From Beaufortia kweichowensis (taxonomy: Eukaryota; Chordata; Actinopteri; Cypriniformes; Gastromyzontidae): 64,000 bases of DNA. Positions 1-12,142 of this stretch are shown piece by piece. The stretch covers positions 10,312,034-10,376,033 of the forward strand of contig CM032817.1 of NCBI GenBank assembly GCA_019155185.1, given 5' to 3'. The first letter of the stretch is position 1. The number at the start of each line of letters is the position of its first letter. The notes under the pieces are model-generated. The model ran no database searches. It saw only the letters and a list, made by a program, of their open reading frames with translations, and was not told the DNA's origin. The translations under genes and the position numbers were made by a program.

Positions 1-206
1 ACACTTAAAAAGGGTGACAAAGATGACAAACAGTTGCTGTTTGTTATAAATGCGTTTTAAAGAAACATGTCTTCATAATTTCTCAAACATGCTAAAAGAA
101 CAGAGAAACAGAAGAGATGGACAGAGAATGATTGAATGTCGGGGTTGAATGAAGTGGTCACCCAACCCCCTTTGTGCATCTTATTAAACTCTCAGAGGTC
201 ACATAC

Positions 207-1702
207 CCTGTGAATGATCCCGGCTGAATGAATGTACTGTGGAAGGCAGACGGAGAAAGAAAGAGATTTATAGATACCACAAAGCTATAAACAAGAGCAC
301 TGAGCTTCACAAATGTGTGTATCTGTGTCTAACCTTCAGTCCCCTCAATATCTGATAGACCAAAAACTGAACCCTGTCTTCTGATAGTCTCTCCATCTTC
401 ATCAGCTTCCCCAGATCTGTGCCCATATACGGCATCACCAGGTAACTGACACAGATAAAGATTAAACGACATAAAACTGATGTTGCTTGGGAAGGAAAAC
501 TGAATTTAATCTGAATTAAAACGGTAAAAATCTACTTACAAGTCCTGAAATCTGTCCAACAAGATTTCTGATGTAAAAACATCCAGTAGCCCAATAACCT
601 GTGCAATAGAACTTTGTTAAAAAGCATTTAACAAAATAAATGTATATCAGATTTCTTAAATGCTTCTTATATCCATGTAAATGATAAATGTATGTGCTGT
701 TAACATACGTTCTCATGCTTTATATGCTTCAGGAGTCGCAGCTCTCTGTAAGCACGTTTGGCAAACAGTCTGGACTGAAATGGTCGGTGGAGTTTCTTGA
801 TGGCCACACGAACTCCCGTCTTGCGGTCAATGGCTGAACTTTGGGTGGGATGTCATTACAAGATCAATACTTGACACACAGTTCTACAACACCTCACACA
901 ACCATCTACAAACCCACTGGGGATTAAAGTGCATTGAAACACACATTATCCAAACAAACATTACATGGTCATTTATAAGATTGACATAAGACATCTCAAT
1001 GTTTATTGTATGTCAGGAGAACCCCACAATGTGTTGAGAACAAATTTTAAAGATATGGTGCATGTGCACACAGAGCAACATGTATACATTTGCCCATGTC
1101 TATGATGCGTAATTACGCACCAAGCGAAACTTTTGTTTTACTCTTATGGCTAAAACTTAAGAAATTTCGTGAGCATCAGACTGAAGACCAGTTGAATGTC
1201 TTTATTTCGTCAACTTCTGCTTGTTAAACACAGACAATAACATCAGCGGGAGGCTTTGTTATGTGTTCCCTTGTCTTGCAAAGAGAGAAAAGTTTACAGA
1301 GATTTCACAGCTGTGCAAAGGGATAAGCCATGGGGATTTTGGAAAGAAAGAGAATGTAGCAAACGTGCAGTAAAAATAAGGCCAAACTGTGGCGTTTGTT
1401 GCGAAAGTCAACTTTTGCGCAACGTGCTTTAGAAGGAGTCTCATTTCTTAATAAAAAGTCTGTATTGCGTTTTCAACCAAATGCCCAAAATAAAAACGCG
1501 TCGTTTTAACAGGTTGGACTTAATTGAAAAAATAAATTTAAAACATATCTTTGTAAACTTTAAAGAACTAATAATATATTTACCAAACCGTCCCGTATGC
1601 TCCGGTTCCTATTTGGACGAGATCTCTGTATCTCTCCGGTACGTCCCAAACAGTCCTATTTATCTCCTGGCGATAAAATCCTGCCCTGATTCGAAGTGTC
1701 AT
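207..1702 (-). CDS. mapk12: p38-gamma MAP kinase, 5' part (exons 1-5; rest beyond window)
   Basis: Stress-activated serine/threonine kinase of the p38 family, acting in cytoplasm and nucleus downstream of MKK3/6. Five coding exons on the minus strand read in frame across GT-AG introns: 1584-1702, 709-838, 540-598, 334-445, 207-236 (450 nt, 150 codons). The ATG at 1702-1700 opens MTLRIRAGFYRQE. The glycine-rich loop IGTGAYGTV lies at about residues 31-39, the ATP-site lysine of VAIKK at about 54, and the last exon ends in YIHSAGIIHR, just before the catalytic DLKP exon. The stretch FYLVMPYMGTDLGKLMK matches p38-gamma better than p38-delta (established family knowledge), and the neighbour is mapk11, as in other vertebrates. 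Exon sizes after exon 1 equal those of mapk11 (130, 59, 112, 30). The next exon is not found in 1-206, so the gene runs off the left edge. Intact as far as seen. Confidence 0.9.
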
Positions 1703-1759
1703 CTTGAGTTTATATGAAAGAATATCTTTCAAATGTGAAACTACGGTTTTACGTGCTCA

Positions 1760-1930
1760 TGATTTGCTGCTATTTTGACTATGAAATTCTCGGCGCAGGA
1801 GCGCAAAGAGAGCGCAACTTTGGAGAGCGTCGGTCGCGTTTGGGGGCGTTTCCGCAATTACGCACCGGAGACGCGCAGCAGTACATGCACTTTCAAAGAG
1901 GCATCACGACTTTGGCCTCGTATTCCTAGG
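1760..1930 (-). promoter_or_regulatory. CpG-rich segment upstream of mapk12
   Basis: About 60 bp before the mapk12 start codon the otherwise AT-rich DNA becomes CpG-dense (about 1790-1885, several gcgc and cgcg steps). This position suits a promoter or 5' UTR. No TATA box was recognised. The promoter role is inferred from composition and position. Confidence 0.45.
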
Positions 1931-3173
1931 TCTAGTTTAGAATTGTGTCATTAATAGAGCATTAGATGCAGTAATAATTCAGTAACTTTAGTTTAAAACG
2001 ACAGTGCAACTTGTTTGAAAGAAGTTTTATTATACATTTTATTAAGAGAGTAGAGGGGGAGGTGGCTGCATGCTGGTGGGACTGGATGGGTCACAAACAA
2101 AGAGTGAAAGATCCATTCAGTCCACTGAAACTGCTGAAGGTAGTTTTTGTTAAAAGGCATGCAGGAGACCAGGAGATACAGCATAACACTGAGGGCAAAG
2201 TGCTATAAGGCCACATATGCAGAACTTCACCACATGTGTTTATGACATTTAAAGAGTTGTTTCTTTGCTTGGTTTGTGTCTATTTATACTAAGATGGAAA
2301 CATTTCTCTGGCGCTTATAGTATAGGAATGTTTTGTTTACATAGAGTGCAAAAGTGAGAAACCACAATCATTTTTCCCATTTAACTTCAGGTGATGGCAA
2401 CAACAGTTTCATGACATCAAAGTTGCATTATAGTCATTCAGGATGTTTCAAAACCTAGCATTAAGTAAACACATAACTGTTGTGAAACAAACTTACTTTG
2501 CAGTCTTTCCACTAAAACACATTCATTGAGTAAACATCTACTGTTATGCCTCAAATTCTTTTCAAGTATTGTAAAATGTATTACATTACATTTTAATGCG
2601 TCCCTACAATCAGTGGAAGAACATTTCACTTGATGTGTGAATCAGTGCAGTCAAAAACATATCTGAGGTATGTAATATTCAGATGTTATATAGGTAAATG
2701 CAGAATGTGTAATTGTCTACATTTTATGCAGAGACATTTGTACATGAATGCATATATAAGACACTCCTTTTAACCATGTAAACATATTTTCTCCACCGTG
2801 GTCTTCTTCTCTTCTGCATGCCTAGTTTGTTTTGGTCTTGTATGAAGAACACCATACCCTGCTTCACCTGACACCTCACATCTCGCATCCCATACAAAAA
2901 AAAGCTCAAAACACACACATACACACACAACATGCACCTTGTAATACTAATACATTGTGTCATTGTTACAACACCAGTCGTGATTTTCTCATAATTAAAT
3001 GTGTGTACGAACCCACACACGCATAGAGGAAGGGCATCATGCCTTAGAAATACTTGATGTCTTGTCTGTGGTTGGACTGTAGTTCATATACATCCAAGTA
3101 TTTGATTGATTTTTTTTTGAAGGTTTGATTGATGGGCGGTGACAATCTTCCTGGATTGTATTTCCGCTCAGTC
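1931..3173. other. Intergenic DNA between mapk11 3' end and mapk12 promoter
   Basis: No gene is supported here. It must hold the mapk11 3' UTR (minus strand, running down from 3174). No clear polyadenylation signal was recognised close to the stop codon; a TTTATT (AATAAA on the minus strand) near 2025 is possible but distant. Short open frames on both strands have no family resemblance. Confidence 0.5.
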
Positions 3174-6100
3174 TTACTGTTCGACCTGAAGAGTTTCAGA
3201 TTTGTTGGCAGGGGCTTTGAAGTTGTTTACTTCCTCATAAACCAGCTCTGTATAAGAGAGAGAGCGAGAGAAAGAGAGAGAGAGGTTGATAAACAGTGAG
3301 AATAGCTGACAGAAACATGTCAAAAGAAACATGCTGAGACTGTACATCATTGACAGTTCACTGTTTATATAGTGCACTTTTTGGGGGGAGATACAGGTGG
3401 CTGTGCCTGTTAGGTTGATGCATCTAGTGACATAAATGATATAAACAGAGATCGTGTTTGTATTGATTTTCTGAATGTACAGACAGCTTCAGCATGAAGA
3501 TGACTCATGCATTATAAGTGTTTCCTACCCTTCCACTCCTCCAGCGTTCGATCTTTGCTTTCAGGTGTCTGGTCATACGGAGGGGCTTCTGGTTCATCAT
3601 CGGGATCATGGTATTGAGAAAAGTATGAATGGCGCAAAGCATCACTGGCAGAGATTCTCCCATCACAATCCAATACTAACATTTTCTTTAACAAGTCAAC
3701 CGCTGGAGTAAAAGAGGGCGAGATAGAAGAGACATATATTTTTGTCAAATGTTTGTGATACACTGATTATATACTGGAATAAGAGTAATAACAGCATTTC
3801 TCTTAACAGCAAGTGTTATTTATACCTAAAGGATTTGCCCCTCTGAATATCTTCTCCAGGTCCTGCTGGGGCATGTATGGAAGAGACTGGATATACCTCT
3901 GAGCCTGGACATACATAATCAAAACAAATGGTAAACGTTTTTATTAGTATTCATAACATTTACTAATCAGTCCCTCTGTCTATACAAAACCTATATTTTT
4001 TGTTAGTAATTATAAAATAATCGATTGATTAGATCATTTGGCTGGTAACGTCTCACATGTTCTGAGGATATTTTCTTTAGGACGTCAGGAGTGGGAGTGC
4101 CTACCACCTCCATAATTCTTTTGAGTTGATCTATATCTGCAGAAATTGTGTTAAAGATCAACAATGACTTGCATATATAAACTAGCAAATTAAGTAAAAT
4201 ATCGAATTATAGTAAATGACATGTAATGAGCAGCGTACAGTTCCAGATAAAGCTTTCGTCTGACTCCGTAAGACCCCAGTCAGTCTAATCAGCCTATGTT
4301 TGGAAACTATTTTCAAGATCCTTGCAGTCATCCTTTATAATTAAATTTGGACCACTTAGGCTGTGCTTTTAACAAATCAGAGGAAGCAAGAGTCACTCAA
4401 AAACCACACATAAAACAGCACTACTGTAGGAGAAGGTTTAAGTGCCTTTGAATCAAGGATACAATCATTGCCCGGAAACAAAACTTTGCCCTTTAGAAGT
4501 TCACCCATGATGCATCCAACCGACCAGATATCCACTGTAACACACATGAACTTTTTTCATGAATAGCCTGGTCACAATTAGTCAGGGTGCAGAGATAATA
4601 GAATGCTTTATAGCTTATGCATTTTATTAAATTTGTATTGTTTGTTGATTATAGATTGATTTAGCTGATTTATTTGTTTACCTGTCTGGTTGTAGTGCAT
4701 CCAGTTAAGCATTATTTCAGGTGCTCTGTACCAGCGGGTGGCCACATACCCGGTCATCTCATCATCCGTCTGCCTGGCCAATCCGAAATCCAAGATCTGA
4801 TAAAAGAGTCATTTCTATTTATTTAGAGAGTTTGGTGCTGTAGACTGAACATTCTATGAAACTTTCACAAGTGTTGTGTATGATATACAGTAAGGCATGC
4901 AACAGTAAAGTAAACATGCAAAGTCATTTTTGTCTTACCCTGAGTTCACAATCTTCATTTACTGCAACATTGCTTGGCTTTAAGTCCTGAAACAACACAC
5001 ACACACATTATAATACTGATGTATTATTAAAAAAGAAATGAACACTTTAGAAAGAATGAAAAGCTATGACATAACATTTGATGTTATTGGATGCCTAAAA
5101 ACTGTAAAGTGCACATGAGAAAAGCAGAAAGCACTTACTCTGTGGATCAGTCCAGCTGAATGGATGTACTGTTTGGTAGAGAGAAAAACTCAACAATTAG
5201 ACAAGACAATAAAAATAAGTTTTGGTAGAGCAAGTCAGAACTGCTTTTGCTACTAAAATAACAACATATAATGTACTCACCTTAAGGCCGCGGAGAAGCT
5301 GATAGATGAGGAATTGTATATGTTCATCTGAAAGTCTTTGAAACTTGACAATGTTGTTGAGGTCTGCTCCCATCAGATTGGTGACGAGATAGCTGAAGAG
5401 AAAGAGGTTGATTTGGCTTAGGGAAGTACACATGGGTCACATGTCTTTCTAATCCATAGCTTGTACTTGCAAACGCCTAAAGCATAGTGATTGATAGTTG
5501 AACGTGACTATTAAATGTAGATGTTGTCACAGGGCAGACACTCACACCTCATTGAATTCCTCAAGAGAAGCTGCAGGGGTGAAAACATCCAGGAGTCCAA
5601 TAACCTGAATGAAATAACATGAACCATGAGAGACAAGCTTGTGTGTTGTGTGTGAGAGCCTGTTGTGTGTGTTTGTGAGACTCACATTCTCATGCTTCAT
5701 GTGTTTAAGCAGTCTCAGCTCTCTGTATGTTCTTCTGCTGTGGATGAGGGACTGGAAGGGTCGAGAGAGTTTCTTAACAGCCACCTTCTGACGGAGACGC
5801 ACGTCATAGGCAGAGCTAGAGAAAGACCGAATATATATTGTGTGCTGACTTTCAGACTAAAACCATTAGAACCATTCCCATGATCGGCCATCACGATAAG
5901 AGATCATCTCTACTTACTAGACTACACATTGCTCAAGATCTGTGCTGACACAAAGCAGGTCCCTGTCCTGTCAACACATTCCTTCACTGCAGACCGTGGC
6001 CCATACATGGCTCTGATGGTAAACCGCTGCTGTTTTTGACATTTTTTCAATAACCTCTAACCACAGACACTTTTAGGATTACCCTAGACTTCCCTTTTTC

Positions 6101-8643
6101 TAAAACTTGTGTGCGGGACTAAATTTTTAGTGTTTTTTATTTAGTTTTTTAAATTGGCAAGCAAAAATATCTGCAATAGGGTTAGAATTAAGCTTTACCT
6201 CTTTATTAAGTACTCAAGTTTATTTTTCTTAGCCCATTATCGATCCTAATATAAAAATGTTTTTATATTTGTACTGCAAAACGTGACAAAAATACTAAGT
6301 AAGAAATGCATTGTTTGCTGTTATGTTATGTTGGATTGTATTATTTTATGTTATATTAATTATATCATGTGTACAAATAGGATTTCAAATTTGTTTATTT
6401 TTGTAGGGCTACAAAGGGTCTCCGTGCAGAGCTCCCAGCCCCCATTTGGGACCCTCTCATTCCCTGATTCAGCCCTTCACACCCCGGGTCTTCCCAGCCC
6501 CCTTCCTTTAAAAAAAAAGAAGTCAAATAGTCAGACAATAGAAAGGGGCTTAACATGAACAAAGCAAATGCACAGCTCATTTGAGTATGAAAGTGTGTGT
6601 GAGAGATTCTCGGGTGGGGGGTGACTTGCGAATAAAATGACATTAAAGACATTAAAGGAATTGCACACCTTTTTAGTTTTGCTCAGTTTAATTGTGTCAT
6701 TGTTAATATTGTGCATCTTTTAATGCTGTTAATGGAGTAATTAGGTCTCAGGTGGTCTCAGTGTGATGTGGGGCATCTGTGTCCCTGATAATGAAATGAG
6801 CTGCATCGCATGATTTTGCAGAGCTTGATATTTGCCAGCTAAACAATACTATGTGAAGCCCTGAAGCAATTTTCTCAGGCTCTTTTTTAAATGCCTTTTG
6901 GATATTTGCTAGTTAGTTTCAGTTTAGCATTTTCAACAAAAAATATTTTCAGCACATTAATTTCAGTATAAATAGGACCTTGCTTTAATGCACAAAGAAA
7001 ACATAAATATTGTGTCTCTGTTTTGTGTTTAGAGCATTGTTTGTGCAAGCAAAAAACAAGTTTTGTAGGGAAACACGATTTTACTGTATTGATCAAGTGT
7101 TTTGATAAATCAAGTAACCAAGATTTTCTCATTTCTTTCAGGTAAGAGATCCAACATAAAAGTGCTCATCTTATGTTGTGCAAATGCAGCTGATGTCTCG
7201 TAATTTCCTCAGAGGAATCTGCACACATCGTATGACGCAGGTTAGCAACTTTGTTCACTTTGTTGAAGCTGTTAGTGGCTGACAGACGCAATTCTGACAG
7301 GAAGCGCCAATGTCTGATTACACAACAATTGTGAAACTTTGTGAAAGTCTAAGGAAGGGGAAGGAAAACATAGTTCACATGCAGACCAAACTTAACAAAT
7401 TACCCAGACGATTTCACAACTGCTGTTGGTAGGTGATGATTTACCTAAAACAATGACGAGAAGACTACCTTAGGTATTAGAAAACAGAAAAACCCTGATG
7501 TATTGACTTATTTACAATCTGAAGATGCTGAGGCCGAGAGAGAAGCTGTGTCACCATGGCAACCGTTCAGTCAGTCACAGCTTGAGGGAGGCTGGATGGC
7601 ACTAATGTTGTAGCTAATGCTATAGTGTGTAGTGTAATGGAAATCTCTCAGTATCAGTGACATGTAAAACCATGGCAGGATGATAGAGCTGGACTCATTC
7701 CCGTACAGATGGACCGGATCAGATTGCTGATGGGGGGTGTGGCACTACTAAAACTGGAAACAGGCTTACTTTAATATGGCTATTCTGTATACAAAAAACA
7801 ATAGTGATGGCAACATATATAACATATGGCATGGCTTGCAGGTTCAATTAATATTGTGCCTCTTTGTCTCAGATGGATGCCAGCTACATAATTCAGCTTT
7901 CAGTTTAGGATAAATTACGTAAACATTTTTTTTGCTTAACCAATGGCATAGACAGCAATCATTACAGCAATGATTGGCATATCTTATGAATGTATTACTT
8001 GTAAACAACTCTTAGACATATACCAGCAAATGAATTTTAAGCATTTTAAAGACCATTTACCATGCAATGTTGTAAAATGGTATTGAAATATTATTTAAGA
8101 ATCCATTTAATGCTAGTTATTGTGTTGGCAAACTGAGATTTTTAGGTTGTTTATTTGTTTTATACTATTTTCTCTAAGATGCATTCCTGATGTTGTTTTG
8201 TTTTGGAATATTGTCGCCTCACCCTTTCCTACTCTTGGACTTTAAATTACAAATCCTACTATAACGAAGGTCTTTCTCGTAAATATTAATCGTCACACGC
8301 TCGCGTTGCTTAGTTACCTTCCTGAAGCGCCCAGCCGCGTCATCTAATAAATATGCAGAAACCACGCCCACACCAGAGCTGGATTCGCCAGCAGTCTAAC
8401 GCCCACTTCCCAAGCGCCTCTCTTTCTGCCAATCAGTACAGTTTACGGGACATACGTATCGTTACGTAATTAGTATGCACGAGCAATCCTTCGTCTTAGT
8501 AGTATTTGTACGTTCGCTTGCTAGACTCACCATACTGAGCCGTAAGCCCCCGATCCAACCGGTGTGAGGTTCTGGTATCGTTCGGGAACCTCCCAGACTG
8601 TCTTGTTGAGCTCTTGCCGGTAGAATCCCGGTCTTGTCGACAT
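3174..8643 (-). CDS. mapk11: p38-beta MAP kinase, complete 12-exon gene (361 aa)
   Basis: Stress- and cytokine-activated serine/threonine kinase of the p38 family, a target of MKK3/6 that phosphorylates kinases such as MAPKAPK2. Exons on the minus strand, 5' to 3': 8531-8643, 5686-5815, 5546-5604, 5281-5392, 5139-5168, 4939-4986, 4682-4796, 4463-4534, 4057-4136, 3826-3904, 3529-3702, 3174-3247. They sum to 1086 nt, 361 codons plus stop, the usual p38 length, with all junctions in frame. Visible motifs: start MSTRPGFYRQEL, glycine loop GSGAYGSV, VAVKK lysine (about 52), HRDLKPSN, DFG, the activation-loop TGY in DDEMTGYVATRW, APE, and the acidic common-docking patch HDPDDEPE. The protein ends LQVEQ. 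Intron 1 is 2.7 kb; the others are short. The gene lies head-to-tail with mapk12. Nothing is broken. Confidence 0.96.
5816..8274. other. Large first intron of mapk11
   Basis: Most of the 2.7-kb intron between mapk11 exons 1 and 2. It is AT-rich with poly-T and poly-A runs. No coding exon, RNA gene or full repeat element was recognised. Short open frames such as the one at 6283-6558 look like chance. Confidence 0.6.
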
Positions 8644-8660
8644 ATCTCCTTTAGAAAGAC
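8275..8660 (-). promoter_or_regulatory. CpG-rich region around mapk11 exon 1
   Basis: CpG density rises sharply from about 8275 (ctcgcg, agccgcg, ccacgccc) through exon 1. It contains a CCAAT-type gccaatcag near 8430 and a GC-box-like ccacgcccac near 8362. Such a segment over a first exon and the start of intron 1 is typical of a vertebrate housekeeping-type promoter. The role is inferred from composition and position. Confidence 0.5.
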
Positions 8661-8801
8661 GCCTTTAATAGGAAGAATGTCAGAAATATGAAGGCAAATG
8701 CCGAAGGGATAGTCCTGTGTGTAGAGTCAGCCGGCTTTGGTCCCTCTTCTTCTATTTGCCAGAAATGGGAGGAACCGACTATGATTCGAGTGCGTGTGAG
8801 A

Positions 8802-8961
8802 GAAAGGGGGGATGGGGCTGACTGTGAAATCAATTTGTGTTATGAAAACAAAAATGAACTAATAATAATAATAACAACAACAATAATTATTATTATTATT
8901 GTAGTTCATTTTTGTTTTCATAACACAAATTGATTTCACAGTCAGCCCCGTCCCCCCTTTC
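8802..8961. repeat. Long near-perfect inverted repeat (59-bp arms) upstream of mapk11
   Basis: Left arm 8802-8860 and right arm 8903-8961 are reverse complements with one mismatch (T/C at the 11th base in the outer G-rich end). The 42-nt spacer is made of AAT/ATT triplets and is itself partly self-complementary, so the whole element could form one extended hairpin or cruciform. It starts about 160 bp upstream of the mapk11 ATG. If transcription begins beyond it, the 5' UTR would carry a very stable stem. No target-site duplication was recognised, so an inverted local duplication is as likely as a foldback transposon. Confidence 0.9.
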
Positions 8962-8964
8962 TTA

Positions 8965-9030
8965 TTATTATAATAATAGTAATAATAATAATATTATTTG
9001 TTATTATTATTATTGTTATTATTACATCAT
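8965..9030. repeat. Imperfect AAT/ATT triplet microsatellite
   Basis: Runs of tta/aat triplets continue directly from the inverted repeat (ttattattata ... ttattattatt). Simple-sequence DNA. Confidence 0.8.
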
Positions 9031-9234
9031 AATTGTTTAGATAAAATAATCAGTGTGGCTCTCAGTACAATTTAATGTCCATCCAATTGCCTCATCCAAA
9101 ATAAATATATTCAGTGTTTAGTAGTTTATAGAATACATAAAAGTGCTTATTAATATCAAAGAATTGTAATGTACATATTGATATACACATAAAAATAAGT
9201 GGTGAAACCATTTTCTAACCCTTTTATTGTCTAA

Positions 9235-9330
9235 ACCAGAACAAAGAACCTTTTGTGAAACATAGGTTCCTCATGGAAACATTCAGCCAAAAATTTTCTT
9301 CTCTGGTATCAAAAAGCATCTTTATTATTC
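9235..9330. mobile_element. MITE-like fragment (family shared with 40.4 kb and 45.0 kb)
   Basis: The segment with aaagaacctttt, a ggttcctcatgg-type core and cattcagccaaaaa resembles two other places in the window (40365-40545 and 44985-45140). All share a short frame of the kind ggttctttatggaacca followed by cagccaaaaa. This looks like a non-autonomous dispersed element common in fish. The family name is not known to me and termini were not resolved. Confidence 0.5.
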
Positions 9331-9589
9331 TTCATTTTATTACATTTGCATTTTCTCATTTTAGTAAATACTTCTATTCAAAGTGACTTGTAAATGAGAA
9401 AATATACAAACACAATCAATCAGTTAAGGAAACAAACATTGTTAGAAGTTCCTCAGTTTAACGGGACCACTGTGGTATACGGTTAAAGCAGAAGCTATTA
9501 AAACTAATCTTTATTTAAATATAAATCAATTACTTTATACACATAGACAAACAGACAATTTATAGACAGACACAATCTGCTTCTTTTTA

Positions 9590-9993
9590 CTCACATTGTT
9601 TGGGTCAGTTTCAGAAGCAATCTTAAACCCGAGCCTGAGCACTTCATTTTTGCTAATGCTGTTTTCTGAAAAGGAGAGATCATTACAGATTATTTCTTTC
9701 ATTTATATATTTTTCAACTGTGATGTTTTAAAACTCTTCACTTTTTAATCATTTACACATGCTAAATGTTTATAAAAACTGTTGGAATTAACAAATGGCT
9801 TTTACAAATGACTCCAGCATCTTCATAATGTGTGTGTCCCCATCCACGTGATCCACAGCTCGTTAGAGAAGACTCAGTCCCATAACAGTTTATGTCACCC
9901 ATCCATATTTGTCCTGAACCTTCTCCAAAATAACCACCAAACATGGGCTGTATAACATCTCCACAGTTCAGTTCTCTACACACCACTGCAGCA
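9590..9993 (-). pseudogene. Truncated SRCR gene remnant
   Basis: On the minus strand 9993-9795 encodes only the second half of an SRCR domain (VCRELNCG ... FGEGSGQIWMGDINC ... EDAGVICK). The first half, with cysteines C1 and C2, is missing: the homology stops abruptly at the gctgcagtggtg point and unrelated DNA follows. The GWG-to-EDAGV part has a short deletion that removes the seventh cysteine, and no GT donor follows VICK. Downstream on the same strand, about 9667-9595, is a weak copy of the cluster's C-terminal exon A (NEVLRLGFKIASETDPNN), bounded by AG and GT. No signal exon or C-terminal exon B was found. This is a decayed member of the SRCR family lying opposite to the four plus-strand genes. 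Confidence 0.75.
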
Positions 9994-11730
9994 ATTGTAA
10001 TGCATTATATTAAATAATAAAATAGATGTAAGAAACCAGGTGTAAAATGTTAATATTGTGATTGAATTATATGTAATGTAATGCCACTGGGTGGCAGTGT
10101 AAGACCATGCTGTGGACATGTATGGCAGTAACATGGTGTTCAATTGAGGATAGTTCAGTTCAGAGGTCATTGTTTGCCTGTTTGTGTATTACAGCTTCCT
10201 TGAGTAATCCAGCGGGTCTGATGATACATTTTGATGATTAAGTAATTGTTTTGTTTAACTGATTTTCTAAACACAGGAGGAACCAAACAGTCCTGTCAAT
10301 CATTTTACAAGCAAATTTAAGCCTACCAGGTACCTACCTTTCACCTTAATTGTCTCAATTGTCAAGTGTCTTTCAATCAGTATTTTTCTTCTTTGCTTCT
10401 CATATTTTTTTAGGTGGAACTTGATTGAAAGTATTTCATTACGGATACAGTAACACAACTGTTACTCTAAACCGACACTAAACTGTAAAAAAGATTAATC
10501 TTAGAATTTAGAAATAAGTTCAACATTTGTTTTATTATTAACAGTTCTATTAATTATTATTATTTTTATTAAATTGTGAGAGCTAAGAGTAATACAACTG
10601 TAAATAAATAACAACAGTAAAATGGTAATTTGTTGACAACAGTGTGACCTGCTGGTCAGAACAGGTACTGTTCTGTTTTCACAACTTTCATATTAAAAGA
10701 GTTAGAAATCACATACAGTGATGAAAGAAGTAAAGAAGTGCTTACCCTTACTAAATTTACACAGCAAAAAATAAAATAAGATCTGATCAAAAAAAATATC
10801 AGAATCTGCTCTTTCACATGTAAAACAAAAAATGACATTTTCAAATGTTAATCAGGAATGATACTATGAAAAATACTCAAAATATGAATATAATTTTAAT
10901 ATAGTCACAGGACCAGAGCACAAGCATTGCATTTAATATTGCAGTAGTGGTAACCCTAACCCTAAATGTACAAGAGTTTCATGCTCCCGTCACGGACACA
11001 CTTAACTGACACCTTATTTTAATGTTACCCTGATATTGGTTGTTATTGTTCTATTCTTTAAGATCAGCTTTAAAATACAACTTGTTGACTATTTTTAAAA
11101 ATCACTTTCACTTCATTTTTAAACTTATGCAAACATATGTCAAACTAACGCTGCTGCCATGAGTTTTTATGTAAATACAAACAAATGTCATGTTATAGCA
11201 TTTCTAAAATTTGACATTATTTTCATGAGCTTTGAATTGCAAATTTTCTTTTGTTGAGGTAGTTTTAAAAACTGGCACACCATGTTTCCATTGTCATAAA
11301 TAAATACAGACAGATTGTCACTTTTGCCTGCACCCTCATGAGTTTGATGAGAGAAAATGTAATAATAATGCTCTTGAACCATGACACACTTGTTGAAACA
11401 CATATGTTGTTAATGGAATGTCATTAAATTAATTTGAAGCAATATGTTTAGATCAGAGCTTAGGATGATGAATACTGCTTTCCTAGTAAGCATACGTATA
11501 TAAATACGTGTGCTTACAGAAATTTACAAAATGTTTTGCAGATGAGAAAACTACACGTATCGAAAAAAAAATGTTTTAAATGTTCTATTAGGACAATGAG
11601 GAACCATAATCTATTCATTCATTTGCATTTATTTAGTATCATTACTAATAGAAATTGAATCACTTGTAGTAGTAAGTAAGTAACTTACTAAAAACCATCT
11701 GCTAAATGCATAAATGTAAACAATAAAGTT
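9994..11730. other. Upstream flank of SRCR gene 1
   Basis: No gene is supported. AT-rich DNA with the flank block above, and near 11160-11400 a stretch that resembles the upstream DNA of genes 2 and 3 (near 27180-27400 and 32960-33130). A SINE-like tail (tgctaaatgcataaatgtaa, about 11698-11720) sits directly before the gene 1 promoter. Confidence 0.5.
10076..10150. repeat. Cluster flank block, copy 1
   Basis: A block with the core gggtggcagtgtaag and a following tatggcagtaacatg recurs at 26358-26440, 32527-32600 and 38695-38740. Copies 1-3 lie 1.4-2.1 kb upstream of the ATG of SRCR genes 1, 2 and 3, so the flank was duplicated together with each gene. Confidence 0.65.
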
Positions 11731-11736
11731 GTCTGC

Positions 11737-11866
11737 TGAGTCATTTGAGAGGAGGAGCAGAGAGGACAGGTCTTTCCCAGCCAAGAAAACACTGTCTGGA
11801 CATCGTCTTGACTTTATCTCACACTGAAGTCTGAAAAACTGAAGGACAGGAGTGACATTTGACCAG
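11737..11866 (+). promoter_or_regulatory. Promoter and 5' UTR exon of SRCR gene 1
   Basis: The segment from tgagtcatttgagagg to the donor ccag|gtta at 11866 is conserved before genes 1 and 2 and in part before gene 3. It holds a perfect AP-1 consensus TGAGTCA at 11737-11743 followed by a purine-rich ggaggagcag. The later part (cacactgaag ... accag) is the untranslated first exon, spliced to the signal-peptide exon at 12138. The transcription start is inferred, not seen. Confidence 0.55.
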
Positions 11867-12142
11867 GTTAAAGAAATCTACAAATTGGTTAATGTGTTCA
11901 TTATTTTCTTAACAATGTGTAATTCTGATGTAGTTTGTTTTGTTTCACTCTTTCACTCTTTCCTTTTTTTAAGAAATGTATTTTTTGATAATGTAGGAAG
12001 TTTTCAAAATAAATAGGTAAATGTGAATGTTTTATTTTGCAGCAATGACTTTTAAACCTCTATAAGACATAAACCCTGACCTTTAATTTACTCTGATTTA
12101 CCAGGCAAACTGATCAAACATTTTGTTTTTATTGCAGGCGTC

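Noticed and set aside
1..206. Search for mapk12 exon 6 (DLKP exon)
   Set aside because: No DLKP-encoding stretch with proper splice sites was found; the exon must lie beyond the left edge.
10950..10968. Telomere-like taaccctaaccctaa
   Set aside because: Only two units; not an interstitial telomere array.
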